Assembly: GCF_900142845.1 (NCBI RefSeq)
Contig: NZ_FSRU01000001.1
Span: 62,001-126,000, forward strand
Direction of reading: 5' to 3'
Length of the DNA stretch: 64,000 nucleotides
Source: Paraburkholderia phenazinium
GTDB taxonomy: Bacteria > Pseudomonadota > Gammaproteobacteria > Burkholderiales > Burkholderiaceae
In this document: positions 43,574 through 52,791 of the stretch, one piece after another
How the letters are laid out: each line of letters begins with the position of its first letter
How positions within the stretch are numbered: position 1 is the stretch's first letter
The notes under the pieces: generated by a model
The model's database searches: none
What the model was told of the DNA's origin: nothing
Seen by the model: only the letters and a program-made list of their open reading frames with translations
Position numbers and translations under genes: made by a program

Positions 43574-43721
43574 CGAGACACCACGCCCCCTCGCACGCTG
43601 TCCGTTTCGCGACGACCACTGGACCATTTGCGCGCGCGATGTCGCGCCGATCAACGCTACAGTGGGGCAACCAACACACTGAGCGACGCGCCGTGCACGA
43701 CGCCCGTGCGATCGCACCATC

Positions 43722-44690
43722 ATGGATCTGATTCAATGCATGCGGGTCTTCGTCGCCTTGACCGACGCCGGCAGTTTCACCACTACCGCGGAACAGCTTA
43801 GACTCTCGGCGCCGCAGGTCAGCCGGGCGGTCACATGGCTGGAAAACCATCTCGGTACGCGTCTGCTGAATCGCACCACGCGTTCAATGGCTCTGACCGA
43901 GGCCGGCGAGCAGTACCGCATCCGCACGCGCGAAATTTTGCATGCGCTGGATGCGTCGGAACGCGAAGCGAAGGGTTCGGTTCTGCATCCGCGCGGCCGC
44001 TTGCGCGTGCACTGCAGCGCGAGTCTCGCGAACCACTTCGTGATTCCGCTCGCCGCGCAATTTCAGGCACGCTACAACAACGTCAGCGTCGATCTCACGC
44101 TGGCGCCGAAGATGCCCGACCTGATTCGCGACGGCTACGACGTTGCGCTGGTCGCGATGGACAGCCTGCGTTCATCCGATCTGATCGCGATCAGCGTAGG
44201 GCGCATGGATAGCATACTGTGCGCAGCGCCGGCGTACATTGCCGAACACGGCTTGCCGCAAGTGCCCGCCGCGCTCGAACAGCACCGCTGCCTGCAACTG
44301 GTGGCGCCGGCCTATGAGGACAGGATCTGGAAGTTCGAAAGCGAAACGGGTTGCGAGATCGTGACGCTCGATCCCGCGTTCACGGTCGACGTCGGCGCAT
44401 CGCTCGCAATCGCGGTCAAGGCAGGAATGGGAATCGGCCTGCTGCCGCACTTCGTGGTGGCCGACGATCTGCAGTCGGGCGCGCTGGTGCGCGTGCTTCC
44501 CAGATATCGCCTCAACAGCATCGAGGTTTTTCTGGTCTATGCCTCGCGCCGGTATCTCGATGCGAAGATTCGCGCGTGGATCGATTTCATGAAGACGCAG
44601 TTGCGCCTTGCGCTGTCAGCGAGCTCGCCCCGTGAGACCGCGTCCCCTCGTCTGCGCCACAGCGCGCGCGATCTGACGGAAACGTCGTGA
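43722..44690 (+). CDS. LysR regulator
   Basis: 322 aa. The helix-turn-helix (1-60) reads MDLIQCMRVFVALTDAGSFT-type sequence with LSAPQVSRAVTWLENHLGTRLLNRTTRSM, the CrgA/DmlR-like subclass. Effector domain 90-295 and a polar 25-residue tail. It faces the hamE-like gene end to end (39 bp). It has no obvious divergent target, so the regulon is uncertain; the AraC/efflux pair and the ham cluster are the nearest candidates. Confidence 0.87.
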   Translation: MDLIQCMRVFVALTDAGSFTTTAEQLRLSAPQVSRAVTWLENHLGTRLLNRTTRSMALTEAGEQYRIRTREILHALDASEREAKGSVLHPRGRLRVHCSASLANHFVIPLAAQFQARYNNVSVDLTLAPKMPDLIRDGYDVALVAMDSLRSSDLIAISVGRMDSILCAAPAYIAEHGLPQVPAALEQHRCLQLVAPAYEDRIWKFESETGCEIVTLDPAFTVDVGASLAIAVKAGMGIGLLPHFVVADDLQSGALVRVLPRYRLNSIEVFLVYASRRYLDAKIRAWIDFMKTQLRLALSASSPRETASPRLRHSARDLTETS

Positions 44691-44729
44691 CGGCGCGCGC
44701 AAAGCACTCGCCGTCACGGATCGCAACGC

Positions 44730-45218
44730 TTACCTGGTGTTGAACAGGTTGCGCAGATTCGTCATGGCCATGTCGAGGAAGCCCGTCACGAACGCTTCGA
44801 ATTCGGGCTGGCTGCCAGTACCGCCCGCCCACGGCTCGCCCGCGATGTCCCACGTCACCGTGCACGCGTTTTCGCCGCGCGGCTCGGCACGCATCGAGGC
44901 CCACAGGTTGCCGATATCGAATGTCGTGTAAATCAGGCTCCACGTCATCACCATGGCGTCGTCGTCGTGCGTGTTCAATTGCTCGACAACGATGCTGCCG
45001 TCGGCAAACAGCTTCTTGCGCAGCGAGCGCACGCCGCTACCCGTCATCTCGGTGCGTTCGAGCCCCGTGATGAATTGGGCAAAGCCGGCAAAATCGCCGA
45101 CCACCTGCCATGCGGCACGTGCGGAGACGTCGAGTTCGGCACGGCCCGTCAGGATCGGTGTAGCCGGTGCGTAAATCAGAGTGGCGGGATGCAGCGCGGG
45201 ATTGGCTTTTTGCAGCAT
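44730..45218 (-). CDS. hamE: SRPBCC/polyketide cyclase-like protein (HamE/MgoD-like)
   Basis: 162 aa with the START/SRPBCC helix-grip fold (AELDVSARAAWQVVGDFAGFAQFITGLERTEM, MVMTWSLIYTTFDIGNLWASM). In the Burkholderia ham and Pseudomonas mgo clusters a protein of this type closes the operon; its exact reaction is not settled. GAGGAGA fixes ATG 45218. It lies 81 bp after the NRPS gene, in the same operon. Name assigned by position and fold, not by alignment. Confidence 0.78.
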   Translation of the reverse strand: MLQKANPALHPATLIYAPATPILTGRAELDVSARAAWQVVGDFAGFAQFITGLERTEMTGSGVRSLRKKLFADGSIVVEQLNTHDDDAMVMTWSLIYTTFDIGNLWASMRAEPRGENACTVTWDIAGEPWAGGTGSQPEFEAFVTGFLDMAMTNLRNLFNTR

Positions 45219-45299
45219 GGTATCTCCTCGGTAAGTAATGGACATCGGTAGCAAGGGAAAAACATCGCGCCCAGCTTCGCGCGGCGACGAACGCCGGTG

Positions 45300-48200
45300 T
45301 TACCACGCGGGTTCGGCGTCGTGCGGGTCGGCCGCGCGCGGGGCGCGGTCCACCATGGGCGTGTGCGGGTCAGGCGGCGGCAGGAAGCCGCAATCGATCA
45401 GATAGCGGAAGTGCTGGCCGAGCAGGCGTTCGTCCTTCTCCGGATAGGCGATGCCGAGACGCGCGAGCGTCGCCGCACTCCGCGCATGATCGATGACGGA
45501 CATATCGCCGATGTCGTCCTGACGGTCGTCGAGGTAGAACGCTACGACGTCGAACAGCGCGTTCGCTTCGTCGATCGACAGTAGACGGTTACGCCATGTC
45601 GCGGCGTCCTCCAGCACGAGCGGATAGCCAAGGCGTGCGAGTGCCTGCAGATAGCCGTTCCATGTCAGGGGCCGGGGATTGTGCAGATGGAACACGCGCT
45701 CGCTGCGGCGCGGGTCGAGCGTACAGCCGACAATCGCGCGGGCAAGAAAGTCCACCGGACTCAAATCGAACTGCGCCTCGCCACCCGGCGCAAAACCCAG
45801 TTGCACCGAGCCTTTGACGAGCAGCAGGATGCGGTTGCGTCCCGGCTGGCACAGGCCGGTCTGTGCATGTCCGGTGATATTGCCGGGCCGCAGGATCGTC
45901 GCATCGATGCCGCGTTGCACCGCCTCCCAGACGAGGTGCTCCGAAACCCACTTGGTCAGGTTGTACCCGTTATTGACGAACACGGGTGCATTCGTCCCCG
46001 GCGGCGCTTCGAGCACGTTGCCACGCGCATCGGTTGTGCTGGCTGCCGAGAGCGTCGATATGTAATGCAACGCCTTGCGGCGTCCTTCGCAGGCGAGACG
46101 CAGCAACGCGAGCGTCGAGCCGACATTCTCGTCGTAGAGGAACGGGTAGTCGTAGACGTGATTGACGTGCGCGCCGTTGTGGTAGATCGTGCCAATCTCG
46201 CCGGCCAGTCGTTGCCAGACGTCTTCGGCGAGACCGAGGCGAGGCTTCGCCAGGTCGCCGAGCAGAATACGGATGCGCGGATGGCCGCACAGGTGCTCCA
46301 TGCCATTGACGATCACCGCATCGTCGAGCCGGTGATGCGCTTCGGCCACGCTATGCGCCCGCACGACGCAATAGATCGGGCCGTCCGTTTTCGCGATCAG
46401 TTCATGCAGGATGAAGGTACCGAGAAAGCCGTTCGCACCTGTCAACAGCACGGCGCCACGCCCCGTTTCCTCATCGCGCGTGGATTGCGGCTGGATATCG
46501 CGCGGCAGGTGCCGGTCTTCGTGCACCCGCGCCGGGATGCGATCGCCCCGCTGCAGGTCGTCGTCGGTCAGCAGCGATGCGAGCGCCTCGATAGTGGGCT
46601 GCTCCATGAAACGCCCCAGCGGCGCGTTGCCGGCGAGTTCGCGCTTGACCGCCAGCATCAACCGTGAGACCAGCAGCGAGTGGCCGCCCAGTTCGAAGAA
46701 CGAATCCTGCCGGCCGATCTCGGCTGCATCGAGATCGAGCAATTGCGCCCACAGGTTGCGCAGATGACGTTCTGTCGCCGTGCGCGGCTCACAGGCATCG
46801 CCGCCCGTCGCGCACGCGCGGCTTAACGGCAGGCAGGCAAGCGCGGCACGGTCGATCTTGCCGTTGGGCGTGGCGGGCAAGATCTCCAGCTCGGCGATGT
46901 CGAACGGCATCATGTAGTCCGGCAATGACGCGGCGAGCGCGGTACGCAGCGCTTCGGCATTCCCGCTTGCGTGGGCAGGCTTCGCGACGAACACGCGAAT
47001 GCGCTTGCGTTCGTCGGCGATGGCCGCGCACTGCCGATACAACTGCGTGTCCAGCACCGCATTTTCGACTTCCCCCAGTTCGACGCGAAAGCCGCGAATC
47101 TTGATCTGCTTGTCGCGCCTGCCGATATACAGGAGGCTACCGTCGACGTCCCATTGCACGATGTCGCCCGTGCAGTACATCGTCGCGTCGCCCCCCGGTT
47201 CGGCCACAAAGCGTTCGGCGCTGAGCACCGGTTGCCCGAGGTAGCCCATGCCGACACCCGCCCCCGCAATATGGAGTTCGCCGGCCTGGCCGGTGCACAC
47301 AGGCCGGCCGTTGTCGTCGAGCACATAGCAGCGAACGTTCGCAATGGGCCGACCGATTCGCCGGTTATTGCTGCCGGCCTCCAGACGCGACGTGGTCGCC
47401 AGCACCGTGCACTCGGTTGGGCCGTAGATATTGTGGAACTGCCGGCCTGCGCTCCAGCGGGCGATCGTATCCGGATCGCAGACGTCGCCGCCCGTCACCA
47501 GATGCCGCAAGCTGGGCCATGCGCTGTCGGGCAGTGCGGCGAGCAGCGCGGGCGGCAGGAAAGCATGCGTCACGCGCTGCGCGTCGACCAGCGCCTGCAG
47601 CGCATCCAGTTCGCGGCGCTGCGTTTCCGTCGGCACAATGAGCGTACCGCCGGCGAGCCATGTCGGAAAGATATCGAGCAACGAGGCATCGAACGCAATG
47701 GTCGAAAACTGCAGCGCGCGTGTGCTTGCATCCAGCGCGCAGTGGTCGCGGTACCAGTGGCAAAAATGCACCAGGTTCCCATGCGACAACATCACGCCCT
47801 TCGGCACGCCGGTTGAACCGGACGTGTAGATCGCAATCGCGCATCGCGACGCCCGCTGCGCATCGAGCTCGATGGGCCACAGAGGCGACGGCAGCGTGGC
47901 ATCGGTGTTCGGCTGCGGCGCGTCGATCAGGCGAATCCCCATGCCCTCGAGCGCCGCGGCCTCAAACGACGCGTCGCTGACCAGCCCTTGTGCACCCGAT
48001 TCCTGGAGGATCAGGCGGATGCGTTCCGGCGGAAACGCCGGATCGAGCGGCACGCAGGCGGCGCCCGAGCCGAGGATGCCGAGCATCGCCGTATAGAGTG
48101 CCGCTGACTTCGGCAGGCACACCGCCACGACCTTCGGCGGCATGCCATGCGAGCCGGAGTGCAGCGCATGGGCGAAGCGCGCCGCGCGGGTCAGCAGAGC

Positions 48201-48863
48201 CTGGTAGTCGAGCGAACCGTCCGCGTCGATCAAGGCAGTCGCGCCGGGTGTGGCCTGAGTGGCCCGCGCTACCATCTCCGGCAACGACGGCTCACACGCG
48301 TAGTGACGGTGCGTCTCATTCGACGCATGCCAGCGCGCGAGCGCGGCGAGATCGAGCGGCTGCGCATAGCCGTTGTCGACGGGCGGATGCGGCGTATCGT
48401 CGAACAGGTCGCGCGCAATGCGGTTGACCACATCGGTGAGCAACTGCAGCGCGCCATGCTCGATCTCGCCGACCAGATCGGCGCCGCATACCGGCGCATC
48501 GAACTCGACAGTCTGCGTGGCCGCGACGCGCCAGTCATCCGGCGCATGCAGCAGATGCCATTCGAGCCGCACGCGCTGCGGCGGAACCTGCTCCGCAAGC
48601 GCGACAAAACGGAGCACGCGTGCCGCCGCGTCGCGAGCCTCGCATCCATCGGCAGCATGGGCCTCGCAGACAATCCGCCATGCGACCGGCGCCGAAGCAA
48701 CGCAGTCCGGCGACGCGACAAGGCCCAGTGCATCGGCCACATCGCGCAGCGGACCGGCCTGGTTATCGGCAACGCTAACCGTATGCCCGATCTCATGGAG
48801 TTCGGCCGCGATACTGGCCGCCAGCGGCGTCTGGCCGCTGATCGCAATCGTTATCGCTTTCAT
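45300..48863 (-). CDS. hamD: NRPS: (degenerate formyltransferase-like)-A-PCP-thioester reductase (HamD/MgoA-like)
   Basis: 1187 aa. Residues 1-160 resemble the ends of a formyltransferase-like module lacking its middle. The adenylation domain spans about 195-680: A3 at 346-357 (YTSGSTGVPKG), A5 YGPTE, A8 GRRDKQIKIRGFR, A10 NGKIDR with K669. Substrate-pocket residues read D392 A393 L396 F435 V456 G458 I479 V487 L488 K669, a hydrophobic pocket compatible with an aliphatic amino acid. The PCP has S729 (LGGHSLL). The reductase domain (about 803-1187) has TGANGFLG (808-815) and YNLTK, giving reductive release as aldehyde or alcohol. This fits valine/leucine-derived diazeniumdiolate synthesis. It starts 10 bp after hamC. 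Confidence 0.88.
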   Translation of the reverse strand: MKAITIAISGQTPLAASIAAELHEIGHTVSVADNQAGPLRDVADALGLVASPDCVASAPVAWRIVCEAHAADGCEARDAAARVLRFVALAEQVPPQRVRLEWHLLHAPDDWRVAATQTVEFDAPVCGADLVGEIEHGALQLLTDVVNRIARDLFDDTPHPPVDNGYAQPLDLAALARWHASNETHRHYACEPSLPEMVARATQATPGATALIDADGSLDYQALLTRAARFAHALHSGSHGMPPKVVAVCLPKSAALYTAMLGILGSGAACVPLDPAFPPERIRLILQESGAQGLVSDASFEAAALEGMGIRLIDAPQPNTDATLPSPLWPIELDAQRASRCAIAIYTSGSTGVPKGVMLSHGNLVHFCHWYRDHCALDASTRALQFSTIAFDASLLDIFPTWLAGGTLIVPTETQRRELDALQALVDAQRVTHAFLPPALLAALPDSAWPSLRHLVTGGDVCDPDTIARWSAGRQFHNIYGPTECTVLATTSRLEAGSNNRRIGRPIANVRCYVLDDNGRPVCTGQAGELHIAGAGVGMGYLGQPVLSAERFVAEPGGDATMYCTGDIVQWDVDGSLLYIGRRDKQIKIRGFRVELGEVENAVLDTQLYRQCAAIADERKRIRVFVAKPAHASGNAEALRTALAASLPDYMMPFDIAELEILPATPNGKIDRAALACLPLSRACATGGDACEPRTATERHLRNLWAQLLDLDAAEIGRQDSFFELGGHSLLVSRLMLAVKRELAGNAPLGRFMEQPTIEALASLLTDDDLQRGDRIPARVHEDRHLPRDIQPQSTRDEETGRGAVLLTGANGFLGTFILHELIAKTDGPIYCVVRAHSVAEAHHRLDDAVIVNGMEHLCGHPRIRILLGDLAKPRLGLAEDVWQRLAGEIGTIYHNGAHVNHVYDYPFLYDENVGSTLALLRLACEGRRKALHYISTLSAASTTDARGNVLEAPPGTNAPVFVNNGYNLTKWVSEHLVWEAVQRGIDATILRPGNITGHAQTGLCQPGRNRILLLVKGSVQLGFAPGGEAQFDLSPVDFLARAIVGCTLDPRRSERVFHLHNPRPLTWNGYLQALARLGYPLVLEDAATWRNRLLSIDEANALFDVVAFYLDDRQDDIGDMSVIDHARSAATLARLGIAYPEKDERLLGQHFRYLIDCGFLPPPDPHTPMVDRAPRAADPHDAEPAW

Positions 48864-48873
48864 GGCTTCACCG

Positions 48874-49800
48874 TCATAGAACGCTCGCCAGCGCCGCACG
48901 GGTCGGCGCATGATCGAGCAGCCCGCTCAGTTTGAAGAAATTGCGGATATTGACGATCATCGGATGCTGGCTCGTGATCGGATAGGCGCCGACCATGTCG
49001 CCCGCGATCTCGCGTCGCGTAGCCGCGGGCAGATCCAGTGCGTCGATCAGACGGCGGTCAAATGCGAGCTGCAGTTCGGCGCTCAGGTACTCCTTCAGGA
49101 AGACAGGCAGTGTTTCGCCGAGCGCGCTGCGCGCCGCTTCGTCGATCTCGCTCCAGTAAAGCTTCACGAGGTTGATCCAGAACACCGAGTGGCGCCCCTC
49201 GTCCGCGAGGTGATCGGACATGACGCCCTTGACCGAGCGCTTTAACGTCGTGTCGCGCGAAAACGCCGCGACTTCGGCGGTCACCGTGTTCTCCGAGATC
49301 GCGACGGCGAGCAGTTCCATGCCGTCGCGGTACGGCGGCGCGACGCGTTCCAATGCGCGCGGGATGGCGCGCGACAGCTCGATCTCGTGGTTCGCCGCAA
49401 GCGCGGCGACACCGGTATGCACTTCGACCTGGCGCAGATAGTCCATCGCAACGTACGCGTGATAATCCTCGTCGATGACCACGGACATCGCATCATGCCT
49501 GCAGGCAAACGGGAAATCGTGGGCGAAGCGGCCGCGGGCGATCTTAAGCGCGGTCGCGTTGACGATCTCCGTTTCGAAGATGATGACGTCGTTGATGTAC
49601 TTGTAGAAGCTCTGCAACAGGATGAAGTCCCGCACGGCGTCGCCCGCATCGACGATCGCCGGATGCGCGCATAGCGGTTGACGCTCGAGCGGGTAGTAGT
49701 GCAAACCGTCGTCCTCGACGATACGCCGGGGGCGCGAGCGGATCGTTGCACGCTGCTCCCACGACTCGGCGTGACTCTTGTAACTCTGCAATGTCATCAT
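48874..49800 (-). CDS. hamC: AurF-type diiron N-oxygenase (HamC/MgoC-like)
   Basis: 308 aa, p-aminobenzoate N-oxygenase family, oxidising an amine through a nonheme diiron centre. All ligand positions can be placed: E76/E78 (FETEIV), E111 and H114 (DEDYH), E170 (ISENT), and H197, E201, H204 (HLADEGRH). In the ham pathway it is thought to make the N-oxygenated amine needed for the diazeniumdiolate. ATG 49800 has AGGAA 9 nt upstream. It lies 11 bp after hamB and 10 bp before hamD. Confidence 0.88.
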   Translation of the reverse strand: MMTLQSYKSHAESWEQRATIRSRPRRIVEDDGLHYYPLERQPLCAHPAIVDAGDAVRDFILLQSFYKYINDVIIFETEIVNATALKIARGRFAHDFPFACRHDAMSVVIDEDYHAYVAMDYLRQVEVHTGVAALAANHEIELSRAIPRALERVAPPYRDGMELLAVAISENTVTAEVAAFSRDTTLKRSVKGVMSDHLADEGRHSVFWINLVKLYWSEIDEAARSALGETLPVFLKEYLSAELQLAFDRRLIDALDLPAATRREIAGDMVGAYPITSQHPMIVNIRNFFKLSGLLDHAPTRAALASVL

Positions 49801-49811
49801 CGCAATCGTTC

Positions 49812-50183
49812 CTACGCGTCGTAGTAATGGATCTCGAGCAGCACGCAACCTGCTTCGCTGCTGAACGGTCCGTGTTCGGTGCCGGCCGGCCGGACAAAGT
49901 AAGTGCCCGTCAGGTGCGTGTCGCGACGCTCAAACGTTGCCACGTCGAGGCGGCTCTGATCGCCGCTCACAAGGTAGACCTCCTCGTGATAGTCGTGCAG
50001 GAACGGCACGCGTGTCGCGGCGCCCGGCGCGAAGCGCACGAGCCGGGTACGCATGCCACGCTTCGCGCGTTCGTCCAGCGTATCGACGACCACCAGCTGA
50101 TCGATCCCATGATCGAAATGGCGTGGATGCTCCCAGTGGATGTCCGCCACATCCAGAATGCGTTCTGCGAGCTTGACGTTCAT
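49812..50183 (-). CDS. hamB: Small cupin protein (HamB-like)
   Basis: 123 aa cupin_2 barrel. [16 protein letters not shown] gives the H-x-H-E-type metal set, and [14 protein letters not shown] supplies the second motif with His. It may bind a metal and act in N-N bond formation or be an accessory enzyme; the reaction is unknown. Its ATG overlaps the hamA stop (ATGA), so translation is coupled. The operon position matches the cupin in the fragin cluster. Confidence 0.82.
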   Translation of the reverse strand: MNVKLAERILDVADIHWEHPRHFDHGIDQLVVVDTLDERAKRGMRTRLVRFAPGAATRVPFLHDYHEEVYLVSGDQSRLDVATFERRDTHLTGTYFVRPAGTEHGPFSSEAGCVLLEIHYYDA

Positions 50184-50962
50184 GCGGCCACCGTCTTGCG
50201 TGTCTGGTTGAGATGGGCAAGCAGACCGTCCCAGAGCTGCAGGCGCTCGTCGATTGCGGCAATGCCCGCCTCGAGCGCCTGCTGCAATTTGCCCGGGTCG
50301 TCGCCCGCAGCTTCGCGGATCATGGCCTGCGCCGCAGGACCGTGTTCACCCGAATCGACTTCGATATGCCGGTCGAGGTAATAGGTCAGCAGCGGCGTCG
50401 AGGTGCGGTCGATCTTCCATTCGTCGAGCAGCGTGCGGAACATGTCAGGAATGACGTTCTCGCGGCCATAGAAAAAGTTGCCGAGAACCTGATGCGTCTT
50501 GCCGTCGAAACACGTTGCCATCGTTGCCGTGACGAACTGCCGGACGGGAGCCGGCGGCGCGACCGTCGACAGCGCAGCCGACACGGTGAAACCCGAGCGC
50601 AGCAGCGAGATCAGGTGTTCGATGCTGCCGGTCGACGCACCGACGTCGCGCATTGCGTGCAGATACAGATCGAAATGGCTCATGTATCCGCGCGGCGTTT
50701 CGTCCGTCTCTTCGCCCAGCACGATTTCGTTGATCAGGCGCGCGGCGTTGATATTGCGCGGTGCGATCCACGGCACGGCAACGGTGGTGAAGTCGAGCTG
50801 CAGACGCTTGACGAGCGACATGAAGTCCCACACAGCGAACACGTGCCACTCCATGAAGGTCCGCAATTCCTCGATGGTGCGAATCGAGCTGAATACCGGA
50901 TGGTGTGTGAGCCTGGCGTGCTGCTCCTTGATCTTCGCTTCCAACAAGTCGATTTGATTCAC
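50180..50962 (-). CDS. hamA: DUF3050 / heme-oxygenase-like protein (HamA/MgoB-like)
   Basis: 260 aa starting at GTG 50962, fixed by GAGGAA about 8 nt upstream; ATG 50986 has no such site. The protein is helical with several His and Glu ([40 protein letters not shown]), consistent with a heme-oxygenase-like diiron fold. The MgoB/HamA homologues head these operons. First gene of the hamABCDE-like operon, divergent from hamF. The HDO iron ligands could not be verified without alignment. Confidence 0.8.
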   Translation of the reverse strand: MNQIDLLEAKIKEQHARLTHHPVFSSIRTIEELRTFMEWHVFAVWDFMSLVKRLQLDFTTVAVPWIAPRNINAARLINEIVLGEETDETPRGYMSHFDLYLHAMRDVGASTGSIEHLISLLRSGFTVSAALSTVAPPAPVRQFVTATMATCFDGKTHQVLGNFFYGRENVIPDMFRTLLDEWKIDRTSTPLLTYYLDRHIEVDSGEHGPAAQAMIREAAGDDPGKLQQALEAGIAAIDERLQLWDGLLAHLNQTRKTVAA

Positions 50963-51402
50963 GATGAGGTTCCTCGATAAGAGCATATGGAGAGGCTGTG
51001 CCGTCGCCATCGCCGGCGCGACACAGTTGACACGGATATTCCAGCCTACGGATATTGCGGCAGCAGTCCCGTTTTGAAACAGAACAATTCCAGCACGCAC
51101 GGCAATATTAATTGCCAAAACTGAACATCGCCTATTCAAATCGGACATTCTCATATTATTTCTGGTCAAGTTTTAATCGAATCGACCGCATTCCTTTACA
51201 GATAAGGCTTTCCGGCCAATCAACATAATCCTTGGCGTGCTTGACAGCATATTCCACGCATGACTAGCATGTGCCCACCAAAATCCCGTGTTGCGAATCA
51301 CGCAAACCTATAAATGGTATTTTTGTGACCCCTTGATTGATTTTACAAATCAGAATCCAGAAGATCTCGCGAGTACAAAGCAATAAACCACAGGAGAGAA
51401 AT
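50963..51402. promoter_or_regulatory. Divergent hamA/hamF promoter region
   Basis: 440 bp. CTGT (50996-50999) plus GTCGC (51003-51007) pair with GCGAC plus ACAG (51018-51026), a bulged hairpin in the hamA leader. TTGACA (51241-51246) with TAGCAT (51265-51270, 18-bp gap) is a candidate promoter toward hamF. TGATTT-tac-AAATCA (51338-51352) is a 6-bp inverted repeat 50 bp before the hamF ATG. The stretch is much richer in A/T than the flanking genes, particularly 51100-51350. No perfect lux box was found here. Confidence 0.5.
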
Positions 51403-52779
51403 ATGAGTGGCTCAATCAGGAAATTGCCGCTTTCCGCGCCGCAACTCGATTTCTGGGAAGCTGCGCAGGCTTACGCGGTGCCCTCGACCAACATTTACGC
51501 GGCCGAATACCTCGATATTCGCGGACCGCTCGATCAGCAACGCTTCGAACGCGCGCTGCGACAGGTCATCGACGAGGCCGAGACGCTGCATACCGTACGC
51601 TTTGCCGAGGCCGTCGACGGGCCGGTGCGCATCGTCGACGATACGGTCGGCGCGAACTGGGCGTTGCTGTATCGGGATCTGAGCGGCGTGCACGATGCAC
51701 ACTCACAGGCGCTTGCACAGATGCGCGACCATTACTCGCGCACAATCGAACTGGAGCATGGGCCGTTTTTCGCGTACATCCTTTTCAAGCTCGACGACAA
51801 CCGGTACTACTGGTATCAGGGCTACGCGCACATCGTCGTCGACGGCTACTCGTGCAGTCTGCTTGCCACGCGCGTCGCCGAGGTCTACAGCGCGCTGTAC
51901 GCCGGCTTGCCGACACCGCCCTGCCGCTTCGCGTCGCTCGAAGCGCTCATGGAAGACGAGCGCTCGTATCGCGACTCCGCGCAGTACACCGAGGATCGCC
52001 GCTATTGGCTGAGCCGTTTCGCGGACCACCCTCGCACCACCACGCTCGCCGGCCCGGCGCTGTTGCCCGAGCGCGACTCGCTGCCGGACATGCGCGAGAC
52101 CCGCTACGCGCAACCCGGCCAGCACGCGCGCATTGAGACCGTAGCGAAGGATCTGTTCAAGTCGACGGTCCCTCAACTGATTACTGCGCTGACGGCCGCC
52201 TACATTCATCTGCAAACCGGCGCACACGACGTAGTGCTCGCCGTGACCGCCATGGCGCGTGCGTCGTCGCGCGAGCGGCGCACGCCCTGCGAGACGGCGA
52301 ACATGCTGCCGCTGCGCCTGTCGGTCGAACCTTCGAACACGCTCGACGAACTGTGCCGGCAAGCGAATCAGGAGATGACCGCGTTGCGTCGGCATCAACG
52401 CTACCGCATGGGCGACCTGCACCGTGAACTGGTGTCGCTCGACAATGGGCAAGGCGTGTTCGGCACCGAGATCAACATCATGTCGTTCGACTACGACCTG
52501 GCCTTCGCCACAAGCCGGGCCACGTCGCACAACCTGGCCGTCGGTATCACCGACGACTTCATGGTGAATCTGACCGACCGTCGCAACGGCGAGCCGCTGC
52601 GCTTCGATTTCGATGCCAGCCCGCAGTACTACCGGCGCGCCGATCTGAACGCACACGTCACGCGGTTTCTGGCACTCGCCCAGGCCGCGCTGGATGCCCC
52701 CGAAGCGCCGCTGCGTGAGCTCGATGCCCGCCTCGAAGCGCAACCCGACTGGCGGCCGGCGCTTGCGCCGGCGGTCTAA
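51403..52779 (+). CDS. hamF: Free-standing condensation-domain protein (HamF-like)
   Basis: 458 aa, a single NRPS condensation domain. The HHxxxDG motif reads A142-H143-I-V-V-D147-G148, so the catalytic second His and Asp are kept and the first His is Ala. PLSAPQLDFWEAAQAY (C1) and the ARASSRERRTPCETANMLPLRL segment (C5-like) are present. It has no adenylation or carrier domain, so it must act on substrates in trans. In the fragin pathway this protein is believed to attach a fatty acyl group. AGGAGAG is 6 nt before the ATG. Followed 12 bp later by the aminotransferase. Confidence 0.87.
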   Translation: MSGSIRKLPLSAPQLDFWEAAQAYAVPSTNIYAAEYLDIRGPLDQQRFERALRQVIDEAETLHTVRFAEAVDGPVRIVDDTVGANWALLYRDLSGVHDAHSQALAQMRDHYSRTIELEHGPFFAYILFKLDDNRYYWYQGYAHIVVDGYSCSLLATRVAEVYSALYAGLPTPPCRFASLEALMEDERSYRDSAQYTEDRRYWLSRFADHPRTTTLAGPALLPERDSLPDMRETRYAQPGQHARIETVAKDLFKSTVPQLITALTAAYIHLQTGAHDVVLAVTAMARASSRERRTPCETANMLPLRLSVEPSNTLDELCRQANQEMTALRRHQRYRMGDLHRELVSLDNGQGVFGTEINIMSFDYDLAFATSRATSHNLAVGITDDFMVNLTDRRNGEPLRFDFDASPQYYRRADLNAHVTRFLALAQAALDAPEAPLRELDARLEAQPDWRPALAPAV

Positions 52780-52791
52780 CCGACCGATCGC

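Noticed and set aside
42800..45218. AraC and LysR genes as dedicated regulators of the ham-like cluster
   Set aside because: The AraC is divergent from the efflux operon, and the LysR is convergent to hamE with no shared promoter. Evidence is only proximity.
50996..51026. lux box in the hamA leader (CTGT...ACAG)
   Set aside because: The half-sites are 23 nt apart, far beyond the 8-10 nt of a functional lux box; a hairpin explains it better.
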